From: CBDBKE01 sp965218055
GTDB taxonomy: Bacteria > Acidobacteriota > Terriglobia > JAJPHL01 > JAPKYU01
Reading direction: 5' to 3'
DNA length: 64,000 bases
Assembly: GCA_965218055.1 (NCBI GenBank)
Contig: CBDCKA010000002.1
Coordinates: 1,798,001-1,862,000, forward strand
Both the position numbers and the translations under genes were made by a program. Positions 35,487-45,992 of this stretch are shown piece by piece. Numbering within the stretch: the stretch's first letter is position 1; each line of letters opens with the position of its first letter. The notes under the pieces are model-generated. The model was given only the letters and a program-made list of their open reading frames with translations. It was not told the origin of the DNA and searched no databases.

Positions 35487-37067
35487 TCATGGCGCCTCCT
35501 CCTGCGGAGTTGCCCAAAGGCGAGCTAAGCTATCAGCGGGCTTCTCGGTCGTAGTGAGCAGGAGGCCGCGCGTGAAGCCGCCGACAGCCGTGGGAGTTTG
35601 GAGCTCCCCTGTTGCTTTTACCACAGCTTCTCGGACAAAGTCGAAGAGTTCCCCCACCGAAATGTCACGATCCTTATTCGCGTCAGCTTCCCCGTGCAGG
35701 CCTCGCAGGACGAAGTAAGTGAACGCCCCATGCCCGCCGCCCCAGACGTCGGACTCTTGAGAGTATTCATTAATATTGCTCGCGGTGAGAACGGCGCGAT
35801 TTTTGCTATAGCCGAGCCTGCTCCATTCTTGGTGAATCAGATTCTGAAACCCCTCCCCAACTCCGGCACTGTGGCATGCATCGACGAAGGCGACCGCGCT
35901 GCCCTTGATCGTGGTCTCGAACGCAGCTTGGAGCTCCCACATGGGCACAGCCGTGCCCCCGATGTTTTTCAAATCCGTGTCCCACGGTAACAGGTAGAGA
36001 TTCTGTGGACGGCGGGGATCGGGTACGCCGTGGCCCGCAAAATAGACGAACACCAGATCCTCCGCGCTCGGCCGGGTGAGGAAAGTGAACAGGGCAGTGC
36101 GGATACTCGATGCGGTGGCATCTTCGTTCGTGAGGTAGAGCATGTTTGCGCGGCGGACCCCGCCTCCCTGGGGATCAAGCAAGAAGGTGCGGATGGCAGC
36201 GGCATCATCAGCTGCGAAATGCAAGTTCAAGCTCCGGTTGCGGTAACTCGAAATACCGATGATGACGGCATAGCGTTCACCGGTGTTTCGCAAACCACGA
36301 ATGACCGGAATCAGCAACTGGGTGCGGCTGTCGCGTCCGTCGTAGGCCACCAATTCCACTCCGTCCGCTGCGGACTCTATGACTACTTCCGTCTCGAAGC
36401 TGTGCACCGATCCGCCCAGGTCAGGAGTTCCCTCGGGAGCTACCGCTAGAGGTTCAGCAGGAGGCAGCGGGATTGTTTTTCCGTTGACCGACAGTGTCAG
36501 CTCGGGGGTTTCCGCGCTGACGTATCCGCGCAGGACAACCTTGGGGGCATGTTCAATGGGCCCTTGTGGCTCAGTGAGCCGGATCGCCGGCGGGCGGGCT
36601 CCGGACTGCCTGACCTCAGTTAGGACCTGAATCTCACGCAGAGAGGTCGGTTCATTCTGAACATCCAGCAGGAAACTGGAATAGAGAAAGCGACCGTAGA
36701 TGGTTCGCGCCCAGGCCTCTAAGGTGTTCCGGCCGGGTTGCAACAGGAAGCCCGGGCGGTGGTTCAAATTGAGATCGCACAAGATGCCCTCAGGGCTTGA
36801 ACGGACGGACATGATGATGTTCGCAGCCTCCCCATTGAGACGCACATGAACGCCGCCATAGGGAACCTCTAGCGTGCTCCGCCGAACGTGGACAAGGAGC
36901 CGGTTGACAAAGCGGTGGGCCAAAATGGCATCTCGGCCCTGTTGGATTTGCAGGTCGAGTTCAGGGACCTCAAGCAAGAAAGCATCCGCCTGTGTCGGCG
37001 GCGCTGTGCCAGCGGGCCCCAGCAGTGCTACCGCGAGCACTAGCAGAGTCGTCAGAGCACGCATCAC
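35487..37067 (-). CDS. Caspase-family (peptidase C14, orthocaspase-like) exported protein
   Basis: 526 residues. A signal peptide (MMRALTTLLVLAVALLG) leads a ~230-residue beta-rich N-terminal region. The caspase-like p20 domain follows from RYAVIIGISSY (266-276), with the catalytic dyad His346 in FVYFAGHG and Cys398 in FVDACHSAG. Such proteases cleave after Arg/Lys in most bacterial orthocaspases. Caspase-like proteins in bacteria are linked to stress, programmed cell death and phage defence. It lies 4 bp downstream of the M48 peptidase gene and 13 bp upstream of a TPR gene: a three-gene operon. An extracytoplasmic location is inferred from the signal. Confidence 0.92.
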   Translation of the reverse strand: MMRALTTLLVLAVALLGPAGTAPPTQADAFLLEVPELDLQIQQGRDAILAHRFVNRLLVHVRRSTLEVPYGGVHVRLNGEAANIIMSVRSSPEGILCDLNLNHRPGFLLQPGRNTLEAWARTIYGRFLYSSFLLDVQNEPTSLREIQVLTEVRQSGARPPAIRLTEPQGPIEHAPKVVLRGYVSAETPELTLSVNGKTIPLPPAEPLAVAPEGTPDLGGSVHSFETEVVIESAADGVELVAYDGRDSRTQLLIPVIRGLRNTGERYAVIIGISSYRNRSLNLHFAADDAAAIRTFLLDPQGGGVRRANMLYLTNEDATASSIRTALFTFLTRPSAEDLVFVYFAGHGVPDPRRPQNLYLLPWDTDLKNIGGTAVPMWELQAAFETTIKGSAVAFVDACHSAGVGEGFQNLIHQEWSRLGYSKNRAVLTASNINEYSQESDVWGGGHGAFTYFVLRGLHGEADANKDRDISVGELFDFVREAVVKATGELQTPTAVGGFTRGLLLTTTEKPADSLARLWATPQEEAP

Positions 37068-37071
37068 TCTC

Positions 37072-38488
37072 CTACTGCCGTCGGCTGACGGGAGAGATCT
37101 TCGTCACATCAGGCGACGGAGCAAACTCGACATGCAAGACAGGCGGCATGGCCCATTCGGTATCTCCGCTAAGGGACAGGTAGTCGTAAAGAATGTGGAT
37201 ATTTGAAGGGATCCGCCCGCCGTGAGTTTTCTGGTAGAGCCGAACATACTCCTTGACCTCTTTCTGGGCCTGGGGAAGAAGCGACGGATCATTCTTCTTG
37301 AGCAACGCGAGGGCATATTTCAGGTGTGGCTCGGGAAAGGATCCGCGTCCCTCGTCGTAGCTGATAGCCCGTTGGAAATGACGTATGGCCTTTTGGTCGT
37401 CCGCCGAGCCTCGTGCCGTCAGTTTGTAGACGCGGCCAAGGTGATAATGTATAGCGGGGGCCGACGAACGCAAAGCCACCGCCCCTTTCAGATTTGTACG
37501 CGCCATCTCGAACATGTCGTACTGGAGGGCCAGGATTCCGTTGTCACGTTTTACAGACGCCATTAAGAGGGCAAACTCAGGGGAGGCTGCCCGCAACCCT
37601 TCCGAGCTTCGTTTTTGGATTTCTGCTTTCAGCGCCCGATTCAGAAGGGTCTGGATGTGCTGTCGCCGGCTGGCAAGGTTCCCTGTGCTCCCATAATGGA
37701 AGGCCATTCCGACGCGAGCATCGCCGCGAATAGCCTGTTCCACCGCTGCAAACAGCCGGGGGCCTTCGCGGACATCGAAGTTATGGCGCAGGATCTCTCG
37801 GGCGGCGAACTCATCGGCATCCCTTTCCTGAACCATGGTCCAGTCTGTAAATTTGGGCTGCCGCAAGCTCTCCGCGATCCCGGCAGTAACCACCCCGATG
37901 GTCCCACCGAGAACAGCCCCCACTGCTGCCCCTTTTCCGCCCTTGGTCGCGCCCCCAACGGCAGCCCCAAGGCCGGCACCGATGGCACCCAGAATGAGTG
38001 TTTTCTTTTTGGAAGAACGGACCTTTTCGACCTCAAGCATCTGTTCGAGCAACGTGCCCCGGGTCTCGGCATAGGCATGACGGTGCTCGACGTGAGCGAT
38101 TTCATGGCCGAGCGCGTAAGCCAGCTGAGCTTCGTTGTCCAGCATGGCGAGCAACCCAGTGGTGATGTAAACACTACCGGTGCTGAGCGACCAAGCATTG
38201 GGCCGTGGGTCATTCACAATGCGGAATGCATAGAACTGGCTGGTGGTCTTCGGCACAAGAGACTGGCCAAGTCGGTTCACAAAATCCTGGAGCATCGGGT
38301 TGGGATAGAAGAACCCACATGCGCGGTTCAGGCGATAAGCACGCTCGATGTCGGCACTGTGTCTGGCCATATAGAACTCGTTGAGCAGCATCTTGAACTC
38401 AGGCCGTTGTGCCAGCTCCTCCATCTTTTTCCGCTCTTTCTTGCTGAACCTTGGAGAGCGTCGGTTGACGTAGTCATCGAGGTGTTTG
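37072..38488 (-). pseudogene. M48-family metalloprotease with TPR tail, 5' end cut by IS3 copy 2
   Basis: The zinc-binding HEIAHVEHRH motif and a downstream EFAAREI glutamate give the M48 (HtpX/BepA-like) active site. A glycine-rich stretch (GAIGAGLGAAVGGATKGGKG) may be a membrane hairpin, and the C-terminal ~150 residues are TPR-like. The reading runs into the IS at 38489; the natural start and any signal peptide are lost, while the catalytic core survives. Translation could only begin inside the IS (38514). In intact form such proteins act in outer-membrane protein quality control. It heads the operon with the caspase-like gene. Confidence 0.87.
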
Positions 38489-38545
38489 TGCCCTGGACTG
38501 GGTAATTTAGACACTGAGGTTGGGAATTAACTACCCTGGTGTCAT

Positions 38546-38806
38546 ATGAACAAAAAACATCATCGTATTGCAGCTGACGTAAAAGCCGATATCCTACGCC
38601 GCGTCAAGGAAGAAGGCATCTCGGTGGCCCAGGCCGCCAAGGATCACGGTATTTCTGAAGGGAGCATCTATGGTTGGATGGTAAAAGGAGCAACCGGTGC
38701 CCCGTCCTGGGCGGAGTTCTCCCGACTTCAGAAGCAGAACAGAGAACTCCTGGAACTCGTGGGCGAGATCACGCTCAAGCTCTCCATGACTCAAAAAAAC
38801 AATTGA
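38546..38806 (+). CDS. IS3-family transposase OrfA (copy 2)
   Basis: Identical to copy 1 OrfA except Gly for Asp in EEGISVAQ. The A_AAA_AAC frameshift site is at 38794-38800. Confidence 0.92.
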   Translation: MNKKHHRIAADVKADILRRVKEEGISVAQAAKDHGISEGSIYGWMVKGATGAPSWAEFSRLQKQNRELLELVGEITLKLSMTQKNN

Positions 38807-39591
38807 GCGAAGGAAGAAACAAATCAGCGCTTGCCCGAGCCCTTGGCATATCCCGCGCGAGCCTGTATTACGTCCCAAGAATGAAGGAGAAGGACTGGCG
38901 CCTCAAGGTCCGCCTGGAAGAAGAGCTGCAGATCCATCCCTCCTACGGCTCCCGGCGAATTGCTACGGCACTGGGACTCTGCCGCCAGCGGGCGCAGAGG
39001 GTCATGCGTCTGTTTGGCATCAAGCCCTACCGCAGGAGAGGCAGAAAATGGAGAAAATCCAAGGTTTCCCGGACCTATCCCAACCTCCTGCTCGCGGTCA
39101 TGCCCGCATATGCAAACCACATCTGGGCAGCGGACTTCACCGAGTTCGTGCAGCACGGAAAGAAGGTCTATGTGGCGACCGTGATCGATCTCTACACCCG
39201 CCGGATCCTGGGAATCCAGGTTACGGTGAGAAAGGGAGCCGCGCTCACCATTCAGGCGCTTTCCAACGCCCTGCTCCATCATCCGCGCCCGGATCTATTC
39301 CACTCCGACAACGGGAGGGAGTATGACGCGATGGCGTTCACTGAAATCCTTGATGGATGCGGCATCGTGATTTCACGGAGCCGCCCGGGGTGCCCTTGGG
39401 AGAACGGATACCAGGAATCGTTCTACGACAAATTCAAGGTTGACCTGGGAGATCCGAACCGCTTCAAAACACTGGGGGAGCTAGTGGCGGAGATCTACCG
39501 CACCCTGTGGGACTACAACAACACGCGGATTCACTCCGCGCTCAACATGCCGCCTGTGGTATTCGCCAAACGGTATGCGTTAGTCGCGTAA
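38546..39591 (+). CDS. IS3-family transposase OrfAB (frameshift product, copy 2)
   Basis: The DDE core is complete (D in WAADF, D in HSDNGREY, E in WENGYQE). It carries the VTVRKG and PRPDLFH variants shared with copy 3 but not with copy 1. Confidence 0.9.
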
Positions 39592-39813
39592 AAAACTCTC
39601 AGAATCAGTGTCTAAAGAAATCAGTCCTTGACATTCCGTCCCTCCTTCGGCGAATCAAGTCTCCAACCCGGTTCATTTGAGCGATCCTTGGAAGAAATAA
39701 ACTAAAAGTGGATGTCCACCATAACAGCGACTATAGCCCTTCCGCGCACCAAACGGCAGGAGGCTGAGCATGGGCGGAAGCGTCCTGAACCGAGGCGGGT
39801 TTGGCGGCCGCTG

Positions 39814-42768
39814 TCAGTCGATATAGAGGAACTCGTTGGTGAGGAACAGCAGGTGGCAGAAGCTTTCGAGCGCTTCTTTGCGAGCCTGTTCCGGCGCCGC
39901 GTTGGACTTCAGATACAGATCTTCCTCGCGCGCCAGATGCGCCCGCGCGATTTGTACTTCCTCGCGGGAGGGCTTGCGGGAAAGAGCCAGCAAGTACGCT
40001 TCTTCAATTTTCTCTTCCAGATTGCCATTGGACGTGCTGGCGATCCGCTCGGCAAAGGCGCTGGCGTTCTCGACGACGAAATCATCGTTCATCAGCGTGA
40101 GCGATTGCAGGGGCGACACCGAGTTCATGCGCCGGTTGCAATTGGTCTGCATGATGGGGGCGTCGAAGGTCTCCAGGAACCCCAGCGGGAAGTAGCGCCG
40201 CGCGAGCACGTACACGCTGCGCCGCCAGATTCCTGTGGGCTCAGCCGCAACCGGCTTGCCTTCCATGTCGTCGTGCGGATTCAGATTCTTCAGGCCGTCA
40301 GCCATCAGGGGGCCCTCGACGGCAGGCCCGCCCATAGTCCAGTCCAGCTTGCCGCTGGCGGCCATGATGGCGTCGCGCAAGGTTTCTGCTTCCAGCCGGC
40401 GAAGGTTCATGCGCCCCAGAAGCCGATTTCGCGGGTCCACTTTGAGCGCTAGCGAGCTGCCCGAAGGCCGCTCGGACGATTGGCGGTAGGCTGTGGAAGT
40501 CATGGTTAGCTTATGGAGCTTTTTGATGCTCCAGCCCTGACGCATAAACTCGACCGCCAGCCAATCGAGCAGCTTGGGATGCGTCGGCGGCTTGCCTTGC
40601 TTGCCGAAGTTGTCCTGGGTTTCCACGATGCCGCGCCCAAAGTGGTGCTGCCAGACGCGGTTCACCATCACACGGGCGGTGAGCGGATGATCGGGGCTGG
40701 TCAGCCAGCGCGCAAGCGCCAGCCGGTAGCCGCTGGTTTTGCCCTTCGTGTCCGGCGGCCGGACCGCATCGGTCTCTCCGGGCGGACTGAGGACTTCCAG
40801 GAAACCAGGCTGGACCGGGGGCCCGGGACGCTCGACCTCGCCGCGCTGCAGCAGTCGGATCTTGGGCGGCGGCGCGACTTCCCACAACGCCTGGATTTTG
40901 TCCCAGGAGCGGCGATAGCCGTTCAGGATCTTGAGCTGCTCAGTCAGCTTCTTGTGAGTGGCGCGGTGCTCCTCGGTTAGGGCCTTGCCCACTTCCTCCG
41001 GGGTAACGGTGAGCTGCTCCTCAAATTTAGCGGCCAGGAACTTTTGCACCGCGTCCCGCTCGTCTTTCGGCGTGGCCAGAGCCTGTTTTGTCTCTTCACG
41101 GATAGCTTCCGGGAGCTCCTTGAGCTTGCCTTCAAGCAGCGTCTCGCGGTAGGGGCGGTCAATTGCTTCCAGCTGCTCCTTGAGTTTGGCCGCAGGCTTG
41201 TCAATCTCCGCGTTGTGGTGTTTGATTTCCTCCTGCTCCGCTTTGGAGACGCTCGGCAGGAAATGGTTCTTGGGCTGCAGCCAGTGGACCGGGTTGTAGC
41301 CGGTGGCAAAGACCGCCAGCATGCGATAGTAGTCCTTCTGCGGAATGGGGTCGTACTTGTGGCTGTGGCAGCGAGCGCAGCCGGCCGTCAACCCCATCAG
41401 GCCGGTGGAGACCTTCTCCATCAAGTCGAACAGCACGTCATACCGTTCTCCCACCAGATTCACGACGTCCTGATCGGTGCGGTCATAGACTGAGCGCAGA
41501 TAGCCGGTGGCGATCAGCTTGTCCAGGACCTCCGGCGTGTACTTCTCAGCCGAGCGCCAGTCCACCAGTTCATCGCCGGCCAATTGCTCCACCAGGAACT
41601 GGTTGTAGGGCATGTCCTGGTTGAACGCGCGGATCACCCAATCCCGGTAGCGCCACATGCCGTCTACGACAATAGCGCCCTCAACGCTGGCATCAAACCC
41701 GGTCACATCGGTGTAGCCAGCCGCATCCAGCCAGTGGCGGCCCCACCGCTCGCCGTAGTGCGGTGAGGCGAGAAGCTTGTCGATGAGTCGCTCGTAGGCG
41801 TCCGGCTTGTTATCGGCCAAGTACGCCCGGATGTCTTCTGGGGACGGCGGCACCCCGATCAGGTCCAGCCAGGCGCGGCGCATCAAAGTGACCTTGGCGG
41901 CATCGGGCGAGAAGCTGAGTCCGGTGGCTTCAAGCTGCGCTAGCAGGAAGGCGTCAATCGGCGTGCGCACGCGCTGCCGATTTTTCACATCCGGGACGGG
42001 TGCGGCGACCGGCTTCTGGAATGCCCAGAACTGGCGGTCTTTCTCTGTGACCGGCGGCGCTTCGGCCTGATTGAAGGTGGTGCGCGCCACGTGCGGCCGC
42101 AGGAGGCGCAAATCGGAAGTATCAATCCAGCGGGCCAGGGTGCGGATTTCGGCGTCGCGCAGGGGTTCACCCATGCCCGGCGGCGGCATTTCGCGAGAGG
42201 TCACCTTGCGGATCAGGATGCTCTTAGTCGAACCCAGGTCGGAGATCACCGGGCCGCTCTCGCTTCCCTTCAGCAGCGACTGCAATGTGCGCAGGTCCAG
42301 CCCGCCCATCGGCTTGTCGGTGGCATGACAGGTGAAGCAGCGCTTCTCAAAGATGGGCAGCGCCAGCTTCTTGAACCGCGCCGTCTCCTGTTTCGTTTTA
42401 GCGGCAATGGCGGCTTCTTCCTCCGAAGGGGCCCCCGCCTCAATCCAGCGCCGGATGGTCTCGATCTCGGAATCAGTTAGCTTCAAGTTGAACGCCGGCG
42501 GCGGCATCATTCGCTTGGAGACCTTTTCGTACAGCAGGCTTTTTTCGGGTGCGTCCTTCACCACCACCGGGCCTTCATGACTGCCGCGCAGGATGGAGGT
42601 GGCCGTGCGCAAATCCAGCCCGACCATTGCGGTGCCGCCATGACAACTGAAGCAATTAGTCTTAAAGATCGGCTTGACATCCCGTTCAAAGCTGGCCTGT
42701 GCAAAGACGGTCATTGCCGACAGCGCGCCCAACGCTGCAACCTGACTCAGCAGACGAGCAAACCGCAT
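39814..42768 (-). CDS. PSD1 / DUF1549-DUF1553 protein with two N-terminal c-type cytochrome motifs
   Basis: 984 residues from ATG 42768 (AAAGGAG upstream), with a signal peptide ending near TVFAQ. Two tandem haem-binding domains carry CFSCH at 39-43 and CFTCH at 144-148, each with an MPPP Met region. DUF1549 follows (IDAFLLAQLEATGLSFSPDA, and CARCHSHKYDP). A long charged helical insert (EIDKPAAKLKEQLEAIDRPY region) precedes DUF1553 (HPLTARVMVNRVWQHHFGRG). It has one more cytochrome domain than the paralogue at 26270. It lies 4 bp downstream of the (broken) DUF1501 gene, the reverse of the order at 26-30 kb. Confidence 0.93.
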   Translation of the reverse strand: MRFARLLSQVAALGALSAMTVFAQASFERDVKPIFKTNCFSCHGGTAMVGLDLRTATSILRGSHEGPVVVKDAPEKSLLYEKVSKRMMPPPAFNLKLTDSEIETIRRWIEAGAPSEEEAAIAAKTKQETARFKKLALPIFEKRCFTCHATDKPMGGLDLRTLQSLLKGSESGPVISDLGSTKSILIRKVTSREMPPPGMGEPLRDAEIRTLARWIDTSDLRLLRPHVARTTFNQAEAPPVTEKDRQFWAFQKPVAAPVPDVKNRQRVRTPIDAFLLAQLEATGLSFSPDAAKVTLMRRAWLDLIGVPPSPEDIRAYLADNKPDAYERLIDKLLASPHYGERWGRHWLDAAGYTDVTGFDASVEGAIVVDGMWRYRDWVIRAFNQDMPYNQFLVEQLAGDELVDWRSAEKYTPEVLDKLIATGYLRSVYDRTDQDVVNLVGERYDVLFDLMEKVSTGLMGLTAGCARCHSHKYDPIPQKDYYRMLAVFATGYNPVHWLQPKNHFLPSVSKAEQEEIKHHNAEIDKPAAKLKEQLEAIDRPYRETLLEGKLKELPEAIREETKQALATPKDERDAVQKFLAAKFEEQLTVTPEEVGKALTEEHRATHKKLTEQLKILNGYRRSWDKIQALWEVAPPPKIRLLQRGEVERPGPPVQPGFLEVLSPPGETDAVRPPDTKGKTSGYRLALARWLTSPDHPLTARVMVNRVWQHHFGRGIVETQDNFGKQGKPPTHPKLLDWLAVEFMRQGWSIKKLHKLTMTSTAYRQSSERPSGSSLALKVDPRNRLLGRMNLRRLEAETLRDAIMAASGKLDWTMGGPAVEGPLMADGLKNLNPHDDMEGKPVAAEPTGIWRRSVYVLARRYFPLGFLETFDAPIMQTNCNRRMNSVSPLQSLTLMNDDFVVENASAFAERIASTSNGNLEEKIEEAYLLALSRKPSREEVQIARAHLAREEDLYLKSNAAPEQARKEALESFCHLLFLTNEFLYID

Positions 42769-42772
42769 GGTC

Positions 42773-43343
42773 TCAGGTCTCCTTTGGCGGGTTCTTGAGG
42801 ATGCCGGCGACAATGCGTGCGCCTGTGACGCTGGCGTTGGTGGGGGTTGCTTCCCGTCCTTCGTGGGGGAAGGTCAGCCGCTTATGATCGAGTCCGAGCT
42901 GATGCAGCAGAGTAGCGTGCAAGTCGGCGACACCCACACGATCACTGTGGACTTGTAGCCAAACTCATCGGTCTCCCCGTAGGCCAGGCCCTCCTTGAAG
43001 CCGCCGCCGGCCATCCAGAGGCTGAACGCGTTGCGGTTGTGGTCTCGACCGCCGGAGTTTTGGGTGGTCGGAAGGCGCCCGAACTCGCCCGCCCACATCA
43101 GAATCGTGCTCTCCAGCAGGCCGCGGCTCTTCAGGTCTTTCAGCAAGCCGGTAATGGGCTGGTCGGTTATGGCGCACATCTCCGGGATGTTCTTCTTGAT
43201 ATTGAAGTGATGGTCTCAAGGGTCGTTTTTCCCCGTAGGGATCTGCACAAAGCGAACGCCGGCCTCGATCAGACGGCGCGCCATCAGGCAGCGCAAGCCG
43301 TAGCCGGCGGTCACAGGGTTGTCCAACCCGTAGAGCTTCTTAG
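42773..43343 (-). pseudogene. DUF1501 protein, C-terminal part (split by IS1380; one nonsense codon, one frameshift)
   Basis: Continues the gene cut at 45003. From the IS boundary it reads KKLYGLDNPVTAGYGLRCLM, then GKNDP, a TGA at 43218-43216 where family members have Trp (DPWDHH), then DHHFNIKKNIPEM, WAGEFGRLPTTQ and GGRDHNRNAFS. Near 42947 a one-base loss shifts frame; the other frame gives DLHATLLHQLGLDHKRLTF and ends KNPPKET at 42773. With the IS this makes three separate lesions. Confidence 0.8.
43339..43343. repeat. 5-bp target-site duplication of IS1380 (left)
   Basis: CTTAG directly precedes the IS end CCCGGATTTCC; the same CTTAG follows the other end at 45003-45007. Exact duplication of host sequence within the DUF1501 codons. 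Confidence 0.9.
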
Positions 43344-45002
43344 CCCGGATTTCCTTTATGAACTATCGGCGGCAACCTTCTGAATGACTCCAACGTCAGT
43401 ATTGATGCGGGTTCCAGCATCAACATTGCCTTCCGGAGGTGTACACCGAATGGGTGAGAGCCAAAAACAGGCGTTTCAACTGTCATTCAACCGGTTTCTG
43501 CGGGTCACATTTCAGGGATCGCGAATCACTTCCGACGGCGGTCTGATTCTGGTGCGCGAGTTGGACGAACGTTTGGGGTTCGGCGAACTTATCGAACAGC
43601 ACTTGATCGACTCTCGGGGGAAGAACACCCGGTTGCCCCTCGCTGACTTGCTGCGGCAGTCCATCTACAGCCGCTTGGCAGGATACGAAGACGTCAACGA
43701 CGCCGAGCGGCTTTCCCAAGATCCGACGTTCCGGCTGATCGGTTCGGAGAAGATCTGGGAACGTGGCGCAGCCCTGACTTCCCGGTTACAGTCGTTCGAG
43801 ACAGAACTGCTGACGCAAGACGAGAACCTTGCTGGTTTGGCAGCGATCAACCGGGATTTGATCGCCAGGGCGGAAGCTATGGATGCGCCGCGCCGGGTGG
43901 TGCTGGACATGGACAGCACCGAGATCCCGGTCTACGGGGAGCAGGAACAGAGCGCCTACAACGGGCATTTCGAGTCGAGTTGCTATCACCCGTTGTTGCT
44001 GTTCAGTCGCGAGGGTGACTGTCTGGCGGCCAAGCTGCGACCCGGCAACGTGCACAGCGCCGAGGATTGGGAAGAACTTCTCCTGCCAGAGATCGAACGG
44101 CAGCAGAAGCTGGGCAAGGAAGCGGTGTTTCGCGCCGACGCCGCCTTCGCCAAGCCGGAGATCTACGACGCACTGGAGGAGCGGGACGTGAAGTATGCGA
44201 TTCGCATCCCGGCCAACGACAGTCTGGAGAGGGACATCGCGGAGTTGTTGACGCGGTCAGTGGGGCGACCGAGCCACAAGCCGGTGGTCTGGTACAAGAG
44301 CTTTCTCTACCAGGCAGCCAGTTGGAAAAAGGCGCGGCGGGTGGTGGCGAAGGTGGAGTTCCACTTTGGCGAACTGTTCCCTCGCGTGGGGTTCATCGTC
44401 ACCAATCTGGAGACCGACAGCCGGGCGGTGGTCCGGTTCTACAACAAGCGGGGCACCGCAGAGCAATGGATCAAGGAAGGCAAGCAGGCGGTAAAGATGA
44501 CCCGGCTGAGTTGCCATCGGTTTCGGTCGAACGAGGTGCGCCTATGGCTGAGCCTGATCGCCTACAACTTGGGAAACCTGTGGCGGCGGCTGGTGCTACC
44601 GAAGAGGATCAACAACTGGTCGCTGACGAGTTTGCAGCAGCGGCTGGTGAAAACGGGCGGACGGCTGGTGAAACATGCACGATATTACTGGCTTTTGCTG
44701 GCCGAAGGGCACTTGAGCCGGAGGCTGTTCAGCAGCATGCTGCGAACGATCTCGGCACTGCCGCTGCCAGACGGCTAGCGACCCAGGAGAGAGGGTAATT
44801 TTAGGTGCTCAGAAGTGGTCGGGCCGGACAAGTGTCAGCGGCGAGGCAGGCTGGGCAGGCGAAACCCGCACAGCGACTCCGAAGAACAGCCAAAATGTGC
44901 CGCACTACCACCTCAAAGAGGCCCGGGCGATTTGCGATTGACACGACAGGGTACGAGGCATAGGTTTTCGGGTGAAGGGGAAGCTCAAAATGGAAATTCC
45001 GG
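43344..45002 (+). mobile_element. IS1380-family element (1659 bp) with perfect target duplication
   Basis: Terminal repeats CCCGGATTTCC and, read inwards from the right, CCGGAATTTCC. It is flanked by a 5-bp CTTAG duplication, so this is a simple, fairly recent insertion into the DUF1501 gene. The ~220 bp after the transposase stop hold no gene; they carry a purine-rich right arm also seen, decayed, at 26127-26188. Confidence 0.92.
43450..44778 (+). CDS. IS1380-family transposase
   Basis: 442 residues from ATG 43450 (GGAGGT 9 bases upstream). The DDE catalytic residues are in VVLDMDSTEIPVYG (D), FRADAAFAKPE (D) and KRGTAEQWIKEGKQ (E, the Y-less IS1380 form of the IS4 superfamily signature). 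The frame is complete and looks functional. Confidence 0.93.
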   Translation: MGESQKQAFQLSFNRFLRVTFQGSRITSDGGLILVRELDERLGFGELIEQHLIDSRGKNTRLPLADLLRQSIYSRLAGYEDVNDAERLSQDPTFRLIGSEKIWERGAALTSRLQSFETELLTQDENLAGLAAINRDLIARAEAMDAPRRVVLDMDSTEIPVYGEQEQSAYNGHFESSCYHPLLLFSREGDCLAAKLRPGNVHSAEDWEELLLPEIERQQKLGKEAVFRADAAFAKPEIYDALEERDVKYAIRIPANDSLERDIAELLTRSVGRPSHKPVVWYKSFLYQAASWKKARRVVAKVEFHFGELFPRVGFIVTNLETDSRAVVRFYNKRGTAEQWIKEGKQAVKMTRLSCHRFRSNEVRLWLSLIAYNLGNLWRRLVLPKRINNWSLTSLQQRLVKTGGRLVKHARYYWLLLAEGHLSRRLFSSMLRTISALPLPDG

Positions 45003-45872
45003 CTTAGTAGCTTCCGACTCCTTGGAGATGTCCAGGACATCCATCGCGGCCAGTTGCATGCGCGCTGCCAGCTCGTAGTTCTGGATGTGCGCCTCCAGCT
45101 CGGAGTCTCCCGTGTGGCGGCCGAGGTGCATCTTGTTCAGCTTAGCCAGCGTGTCCAGCCGTTCCCGCTGTGCGCCGGGCGGCGGCGGCACCCGGGGATG
45201 CAGGTGGCGGACCGGCGTTCCGGTGGAGCTGAACTCCACTCCCTGGTAGAGCGCCGGTAGGAAGCCGCTGGTCCAAGCCTGCTTGCCCAGCGTCGGGTAC
45301 CCATCCGGATCGCGCAACGCAACAAACGCGGGCAGATTCTGATTCTCCGTGCCGAGCGCGTACGACACCCACGCCCCCAGCACCGGACGGCCAGCGAAGA
45401 TGCGGCAGGTCAGCAGCATGGTGACGCCTTCCGGATGGTTGTTGTGCTCGGTGTGCATCGAGCGAATCAGGCAGATGTCGTCGACGACTGTAGCCAACTG
45501 TGGAAGTGTCTCGCCCAGCTCGATGCCGCTGTGTCCGTGCCTGCGGAACTGGAAAGGGCTGGCCAGCAACACGTTAGCATTGTTGGGCTGATGGATTTCG
45601 ACACCGTCCGGGTGCGGCTTGCCAGACCATTTCGTCAGCTCGGGCTTGGGATCGAACAGGTCCATCTGGCTGGGGCCGCCATTCTGCACAAATTGGATCA
45701 CAGCCTTCGCCGTGCCCCGGAAGTGGCCCTTCCGCGGCTTCAGGTCTTTGTAGAGGCAGCGGTCCTCATCAGCTCTCAGCAAACTGGCAAGCGCGACGGT
45801 GCCCAGGCCGAGGCCGGACATTTCCAACAGTTTGCGGCGCGAGATGTATTCCGGAAGATCATCCCAAAACAT
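45003..45872 (-). pseudogene. DUF1501 protein, N-terminal part (split by IS1380)
   Basis: Start ATG 45872 follows a strong AGGAGGTG site. A Tat-like SRRKLLEMSGLGLGTVAL is followed by AVIQFVQNGGPSQMDLFDPK, LIRSMHTEHNNHPEGV and HIQNYELAARMQLAAMDVLD. The coding sequence is cut after SEATK by the IS end at 45002; the other half resumes at 43343. Upstream lie only 78 bp before IS3 copy 3, so the promoter may be lost or provided by that IS. Confidence 0.85.
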
Positions 45873-45992
45873 TTCCCACACCTCCTGGAACCCTGGCACT
45901 GCACCAAGGTATGCAGTGAATAATCACAATTCTAATGCGCCTGACTCCGGTGTCAAGGACTGATTTCTTTAGACACTGATTCTGAGAGTTTT

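Larger units (their letters stand above)
38489..39633 (+). mobile_element. IS3-family element, copy 2 (1145 bp)
   Basis: Same length, ends and coding layout as copy 1, in the same orientation, so copies 1 and 2 are direct repeats flanking 23305-38488. It interrupts the 5' end of the M48 gene. Flanks (…GTGTTTG and TTCCGT…) show no target duplication. Confidence 0.93.
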
